The notes under the pieces were generated by a model. That model was not told the DNA's origin and made no database searches. It worked only from the letters and a program-made list of their open reading frames with translations. Shown here one piece after another: positions 30,465 through 36,461 of a stretch of DNA of 36,461 bases. Numbering within the stretch: the first letter of the stretch is position 1; each line of letters starts with the position of its first letter. A program made the translations under genes and the position numbers. Location: positions 1 to 36,461 of the forward strand of contig JAYKXP010000284.1 of assembly GCA_037176845.1 (NCBI GenBank). The letters run 5' to 3'. The DNA comes from Paramarasmius palmivorus. Lineage: Eukaryota; Basidiomycota; Agaricomycetes; Agaricales; Marasmiaceae.

Positions 30465-31437
30465 TTTTTTTGTTTTTGTTCATATAATAACTAATTTTAT
30501 CTTCAGAAAATACACCTTGGGCATCATTAAAAAGGAAACCAAAACCAAGCTCCTGGTGGTCATGGGAAGCTGGTACAGGTTCAGGTATTAGTGCATTCAT
30601 GTGTTAATTTTTAATATAGTGTTTCCAACTTTCTGTGTTCAATCTGTACTATATAAAAAATTCCAAATCTGTCCTCACTGCTCTAATGTCTCTCTGAAGA
30701 TATCTGATGATTAGAAACCCATTGTGATTCTCTTTAGAGGTTTTATGATTCTCTTACTACCCTGTTTTCCTGAGGGCTTTGACATGGGACAAAATCTCAA
30801 TTGAAAGTGAAAGTGAAAGGGTTGGTATGAGAAACAAAAGTTAGAATGGTAAAAAATGAGCAACTTTCAATTTGACTTCTGTGGCAGTGAAAACATAGTC
30901 TTGTAATACCATCCAGTTGCAGCCACTCTAAAAGGGAACCTGTGCATGTGCCGCATTTTGGCATGATGTGGAAACACACAATTTTCACATCTAGATCACG
31001 AGATAAGTCAGCTGAAGGACACATAGTCTAGGACTTGGAAACATGTACAAGTCTGAATTTCCCTAGTAATAGCAGAACACTCAATCCATTGACGACTGAG
31101 TTGGTGGATGCGAACTCGGTGGACTGTGGATCCAGAAATCTCTGAAGTCCATCCACCAGTCCGCTAATATGCCAGACTTTTAAACCTTACTTTTCAATTG
31201 CATTATTGCACCTTTATCACTTTAATATTCATGAATTATGGCTATAGAAGGACTAGTATGAGCTCTGAATAGCTAGTCAAAGTTGGGATAGTCACTACTG
31301 AGGTGATATTAGTAGAGAATGGTTACATGGTATGCTAATGACCACTAAACCTGGTATGAAAGTAACCAGGTAATAGATGCTAATGGTAGGGAAGGCTAAG
31401 CCGGCACAATCAAATGCCTTTCTGGGATGTCTGATTT
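30465..31437. other. AT-rich intergenic stretch
   Basis: No gene seen. CpG is rare. A short inverted repeat, TTGGTGGATG at about 31100 with CATCCACCAG at about 31148, could form a stem. Confidence 0.4.
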
Positions 31438-32204
31438 GATCACTGATAACACCAAATTGGGCTGTCCCCCCGATGTGCGCCGCACGGTGTCTTTGATCTT
31501 TGATTTCACCAAGTCCCTTCGCGCCTCAAGGGCAATGGTCTGACTATAGACGTAATGTTGTGGCAGTCAGATTAAACTGTCCATTGGATGGCGTCCTTCC
31601 AACAACAAACCATCTTGAGTCCTTCAATGGACTCCTCAAGCGTAAACATCTTCGGTGGTGGCAAAACAGTGGTCAGAGCCTTTGTCTTGATGTTTTATTG
31701 ATGCTTCTGATTACTGAGATACTTCCGGCAATCTTCAATCAGCGTCTCATGGAAAAGGAGGACCGGAAATGTTGGGAAGCAGCAATACGGCAACTTCCAG
31801 GTGGCCAGCAAATTCTGGATAGACGAAAGGCCACAACATCTTCATCACAATTTGTGCCTGTTGCATTCTTGGTTCAGGATGTGGAGCATGACGCAGCAGC
31901 TCAGCGTCTCCTGGAACATGGTCAAATTGGTGTTCCAGTTATGGACCTGTCGGGATGGTGGCTCACCTTCGAATGCTACTTGTCGCCAACAGTGGCAAAC
32001 AAAATGCTTCCCATGAAGTATGTTATTGCTTTGTCATTCAAGGGCAAGGTTTCATGTTCGTGTGCGGACTGGCAAAGTTGAGGTGGTGCATGCAAGCATA
32101 TACGTGCCACACTTCTGAAGTTGGGGGAATTGAGGGATAAAGGACTAGCCTTACTTGGGAATTCAAGCCTGCACCCAAGGGTGCAGTCAGGCACGAATTC
32201 GTAA
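31438..32204 (+). pseudogene. Broken MULE transposase with SWIM zinc finger (C-terminal part only)
   Basis: Mutator-like transposase relic. The segment TTNHLESFNGLLKRKHL is the typical region just after the catalytic core. The SWIM finger CSCADWQ...GGACKHIRATLLKLGEL follows but is split by an in-frame TGA at 32079-32081. After the stop the same frame runs to TAA at 32202. Upstream, LGCPPDVRRTVSLIFDF (from about 31457) is in a different frame, so a frameshift lies near 31550. The N-terminal zinc finger and most of the DDE domain are missing, and no terminal inverted repeats were found. CpG density is higher than in the surroundings, suggesting later arrival than the neighbouring DNA. Confidence 0.7.
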
Positions 32205-33505
32205 AAAGACTTAATTATACAGTTTCTTCATGTTACCAATATGTATCTTTAGTTGATGCATTCCTTTATTTTGTTCTGACATAATAAGCCACAATGCTAG
32301 AAACCATTCTAGCATCATACACTGTGATTTACAACATTTTGGAGGCATGGGTCACTGGGAGAATAGTAATACCTGATATAAGAATATTATTCCTAAATAT
32401 CAACTCATACATGAGATGGTGCATTAAACATTCCATGAAATTGCCATAAAATCATAGCATGTTTATTACTAGGGCTCGTTACCATATCCATACACAACGG
32501 TCTGTACAGAATTGTATATATAGGTCTGTACCATATCATACCCACCAAAAAATTGAAAAACTACAGTACAGTCTACAGGTCAGTCATAAACTGTATCAAC
32601 CATAGTCTTACAGCTGTAAATATGGTAATACCACTTAGTTTCGGTGAAATCACCTAATACTATAACTGCTCTCAGGGTACAAAAGCACTCTACTGTGGCG
32701 TAGTTGTGCAAGTGTGGTTTGGTGTGATCAGAGTTGCCATGCTTAGAGATATCTACTCAAGCTTGGTCTCAAGAGGGGTAAAATCACTTCTATTCGTTGA
32801 AGTTCTAGGAAAGTACACCTGTATAGATACATAGTAGGGTTGTCCTTGCTTCTATAAGCTTGGAAATAAGGCCCCAAGGGCTATATGAAGCTGATCTTGG
32901 TTCAATCTAAACTGCCTCAAGTGATCTGACTCTCTCTAAGGTAAAACTACAGCACAACTGCTGGAAAACAGCCACCAAAACTGTCTTCTATAAAGCATGC
33001 AAGCAAGGAAGCTCAATTACCAAAACTGAGGCCTTCTCTACAATGCTAAAGTGTAACCCAACTGGTTAAAACACTTCCAGAACATCACCAAGACGAACTA
33101 GTATAAAGTTTCACTAATAGGAGAAGTGTAGAGCAATACACAAAGCCAACAACTTGGTCTTTATCGTGACCTCTCAAGTTCTTGTCTGCAGCAAGATCTC
33201 AACTAGTCTTCTCAATAAGGCTGGGGCCTGACTTGGGTAGAGTTCTGATCGGACAATAGCAATCTATTCATACAATAACCACATACAATGCATAATGTGC
33301 AAGTGGGGGGCAGAATCCTCTGCTGTCCCCATACATTTGGTGTCCTTTTTATACTGTCCAAGGTGAATAAACTGAATAATAGGTAATCTGAGTCGGAATA
33401 ACTGCGGAACAAGATGGAAAAGAGATGGAGACAGAGTCAGGAGAGATACGACAAGAAAATATACATATCAGGGAAATCTATAGGTCACAACATCCATATA
33501 TGGTG
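32205..33505. other. AT-rich, CpG-poor stretch without genes
   Basis: No coding region supported. Contains a small perfect hairpin (ATGCTAGAA-acca-TTCTAGCAT, 32294-32315) and a short direct repeat GGTCTGTAC near 32499 and 32523. Confidence 0.45.
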
Positions 33506-33510
33506 CAAAT

Positions 33511-33580
33511 AGTGTGACAATCGAGTGGTAACACCCTATTTTAAGGTACAGGAGTTGAATCCTGGCCGACAGGTAGGTGT
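33511..33580 (+). mobile_element. Possible tRNA-derived SINE head
   Basis: An A-box-like ATCGAGTGGTAACACC is followed about 20 nt later by a T-arm-like hairpin CAGGA-GTTGAA-TCCTG whose loop and 3' strand fit a B box. No full tRNA fold is seen. Tail not defined. Confidence 0.35.
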
Positions 33581-35780
33581 TTAGCCTTTATAAAATTTTC
33601 TTTTCCATGCACCAAGTGCTTTTCCACCAATCGGAGGCCTGGCAAGGTCCTCCTGAGCTCCTCATTGCTCAACACCGTTCCTCCACATAACGCCGCCTCT
33701 AAATTTTCTTATCCACTCCATGTGGACATGTTCTAATAAGGTATGTCAGAGGGAATCTGCTTCTGCCACTGTGACAACAGTTTGAACAGCTTTGCCTCTG
33801 CTCCAATCAATAGGTTCAACTTCAGCCAACCGGTCTCTAGACCCTTGCTGTATCCGGCATCAGTGATTTCTGATCAGTTTCCCCCTCTGCCATCAGTCTT
33901 GAGTGATGCCCAAGCCAGTATAACTCTCTTGTGTGTATGAAGGGGTGAATTAACTTGAAAGTATCTCTTGGGTGTGTCCAGTAGGTAATCTAGGTGTCAT
34001 CTGAAGTGAATTCACATATGGACCTTCTCCCTACAGGTTTCAGAAGGTGATTGTACTTAGACAACCACTGGTAGAAGTACTAGCAGTGGCCAGATACCTA
34101 TGTGGGGTGTACCATGTACCAATATCTACTAATATAACCACCTAAACCATCTTCTGTCCAATGACTAGCTATTCAGGGCTCATACTAGTCCTTCTATAAC
34201 CATTATGGGTTTATGCAACAATAATAAGGTGCAAGATTGGTGTATTTGCATTCAAAAATTAAGTGATAAAAGTCAGGTGTATTAACAGGTTGGGTGGGGG
34301 TCTAACAGTGCTTGATCCAATGCCTCATCCAGATTGGGAAAATTGTACATGTTGTACCATTTCTAAAATTCTCACATTGCTCACCCACAATTTTACAACC
34401 AGATGACAGCTCTATTAGAAATTTAGCTGCCTAGATGATGTCAGCGCTTATGAACAACAGCTTACACTCACTGTTGGGATCACTAGATTGAGGGGGATTT
34501 GATAACAAAAACAAGACCCAGGAATTCAGATGGTGAGTGTTGGTTCCTTGAGGCATAACCACAGACTAATAGTAAATATCAGCTATTTATCCTTCAAGTT
34601 AGGGTTGAGTTTGGGTTTGGTATGAAGACTTCAAGAAATAACAGAATAGGATACTTTACTCACATGTAACCATTTGACACCCTACTATCCAATTCCAGTT
34701 GAAGCTATCACGCACCAGTCCTGGAACCAACTTCTCTACATCTGCCGTCAACCTGCCATCACCCAATACACAAAGATTTAGGCATACTTATTGCTCTGAA
34801 GATATGGATAGGTAATATGTGGTTCAAACACATTGAGTAAATCCAGACTCACCATTGATTTCCAAATTTAGTATGCAGATCATATATACAGTTAACAGTA
34901 TGGTTACAATCCCATACCCATACCATCAAGACAGGAGAATCTGAGTTGTATGGTACAGTTACAGGTGTTCCTGTATAGTATACAACATGTAATTTTTATG
35001 ACTGTACCCATATTGTCATTAGTGTTGACACAAATCTCATTGGGAGTACTGTACTCATCATTTACATGCACAGCAGCACAGAATATACCTGATCCTCCCA
35101 TCACTGCTCAGTGCTTAGGTCTCAGAGCTGAGCCCAGGATTTAAGCATGAGAATGTTTACTGAATTTTCTATATTGATGTCCACTGGGGCTTGTTAGCAG
35201 GTATACTAAACCATATCTGATTAGTATGACTGACTCTAACCTGACATGCTGTCTCATATTCCAATATGGACACCTGTAACTTGATATGCCAAGTTATGGG
35301 CAGTTATAGTAACAGGGTTATGTCCCACTGCAACTGGACACAGTATATTTTCCAGATGTGGTAAGTTTAGGTTAAGGACAGGTCATTTATAGCTGACTAC
35401 TACTAGCTCAAGAACATTTTTCCAGGTAACTACTTCTATTAACTAGTGCTCAATTCTTTAGAATGATATCTACATAAGTCAATATAGCTATATAACCTTT
35501 TGTGTGATGGATATAAGTATTTACATGTTATACTTGAATAGTTTATACTAACTCATTATGTATTAATTGTGAGATATACAATGCATAGGTTATAGATGTA
35601 TGATTAATTCACAGTAATGTGTACTTGGATTTCCATAGTAGTTTGTTAATAATATATATCTAAAATATTTTACATTTTCCCTTATAGAACAATAAACATA
35701 ATCAGTAAGAGGGGAGTAATACACACTAGGGGCTTTGTCTATGATGGAGTATAGTGTAATGGATTTGTATACTGTATAAA
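33581..35780. other. AT-rich, CpG-poor stretch without genes
   Basis: Only short frames on both strands, none supported. The text is TG/CA rich and CpG poor, like old methylated repeats. Confidence 0.45.
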
Positions 35781-35782
35781 GA

Positions 35783-35875
35783 CATGATGGTGTAGTGGTT
35801 AGCAATGGCCCTGGAAATTGCTGATTACAAGCACAGGGGCAGGCTCTTAGTTCAATCCCTTCTGGAGACACTATA
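35783..35875 (+). mobile_element. tRNA-derived SINE-like element
   Basis: A strong A box (TGGTGTAGTGGTTAGCA, about 35788-35804) and a strong B box (AGTTCAATCCC, 35849-35859) are spaced as in a tRNA, but acceptor pairing is poor. This fits the head of a tRNA-derived SINE. CpG is absent apart from the neighbouring hairpin, so it is likely old. Confidence 0.5.
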
Positions 35876-35908
35876 CCAAAATGTTTTCTATCTATCAAAT
35901 GCTGAGTA

Positions 35909-35945
35909 AGTCGGAGCACGATATGGATCAGATCGTGCTCCGACT
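35909..35945. repeat. Perfect hairpin, 14-bp stem and 9-nt loop
   Basis: AGTCGGAGCACGAT (35909-35922) and its exact complement ATCGTGCTCCGACT (35932-35945) are separated by nine bases. The GC-rich stem contrasts with AT-rich surroundings and lies about 50 bp after the SINE B box. Confidence 0.8.
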
Positions 35946-36174
35946 GACTAATCCTATTTAAATTATTTTATCTCATCAATAATCTCCTTATACCTGAGCT
36001 ACTCTTTTACATGATAATATATGTGTTGTTATCAACAATGTTTACAGAAAACTATAGCCTAATATGCTATAGAAATAGTCCTCTGCAATTAGGGAGTAGA
36101 AAAATGCAAAACAAATAGCTAAAATAGCAGGTACTAGGAAAACCATATCTTAGATCGCAGGATACAGGGCAGAT

Positions 36175-36345
36175 ATTGGCATGGGGTAGTCTCGATCCAG
36201 ACCTCCGGGGTTAACTCTTTTTTGGGAGAATTTCGAGGTTTTGTTTTGTTTGGATCTTTTCTCGAGGGCAAGAAGAATCCGTAACCCGAGGTCAGGTTGC
36301 AATTTTGAGCCGCTGCACCCTCCCTCGTGACATTGAGTCACCAAA
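36175..36345 (-). other. CpG-rich island, possible small RNA gene or SINE
   Basis: Within CpG-poor DNA this 170-bp stretch holds about nine CpGs. The minus strand contains GGATCGAGACTACCCC, somewhat like a B box, but no convincing A box. A 64-codon minus-strand frame (36150-36344) spans it but has no features of a protein family I recognise. Confidence 0.3.
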
Positions 36346-36461
36346 GTTGTCTCTGCCGCGCCACTACAAGTTAGATGACTAATAGTGCCATGTATCCTTG
36401 TAATATACAGTGCCGCGCAATAAATTTATCTGTCTAACCAGCATCAAGAATACATCATTTC

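Noticed and set aside
36150..36344. 64-codon minus-strand frame
   Set aside because: Short, no homology recognised, and better explained as a non-coding CpG-rich insertion.

Overview
The window looks like a piece of an agaricomycete (mushroom-forming basidiomycete) genome. The evidence is many short GT-AG introns of about 47-81 nt, an F-box protein of the kind abundant in Agaricomycetes, a member of an unnamed multicopy agaricomycete family, and a MULE/SWIM transposase relic. No bacterial or organellar features were seen.

Positions 1-12040 are most of a very large Ty3/gypsy LTR retrotransposon lying on the minus strand. Its 5' LTR is about 10289-12040, with a TATA box at 11034-11041 and a candidate primer-binding site just inside the LTR. 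It then encodes Gag (9715 to 8216), an aspartic protease domain (about 8219 to 6750) and Pol with RT, RNase H and integrase (about 6771 to 2365). The three frames are each offset by -1. An in-phase canonical slippery heptamer sits at each junction (A AAA AAC directly before the gag stop, A AAT TTT near the protease stop). This implies a Gag, Gag-Pro, Gag-Pro-Pol cascade with two frameshifts. The sense strand has no ATG at all for about 1.34 kb between the TATA box and the gag ATG. Downstream of pol, on the opposite strand, is a seven-exon gene with its own TATA box (888-2234), then a tRNA-like gene. The 3' LTR is not in the window, so the internal region exceeds 10 kb.

Positions 12041-14560 hold a small three-exon minus-strand gene (12362-12707). 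Next comes a satellite-like block built from roughly 25-30 copies of a dyad motif (CAGTTC-N4-GAACCG), arranged in higher-order repeats of about 170-206 bp.

Positions 14560-28480 are host-like DNA: an F-box gene on the minus strand (15095-16873), a large three-pass membrane protein with a long ectodomain (19972-22197), and two diverged direct copies of about 1.1 kb of a decayed, possibly BRCT-encoding sequence (17329-18420 and 24452-25580, plus a third fragment). Several weak spliced fragments are also present.

Positions 28485-36461 begin with an intact six-exon gene (569 aa) of the multicopy family. CpG density drops sharply after its first exon, and the CpG-poor, AT-rich state continues to the right end. 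That stretch also carries a broken MULE transposase, two tRNA-derived SINE-like heads, a perfect 14-bp-stem hairpin and a CpG-rich island near the end. This right-hand DNA looks like long-methylated, transposon-rich sequence.
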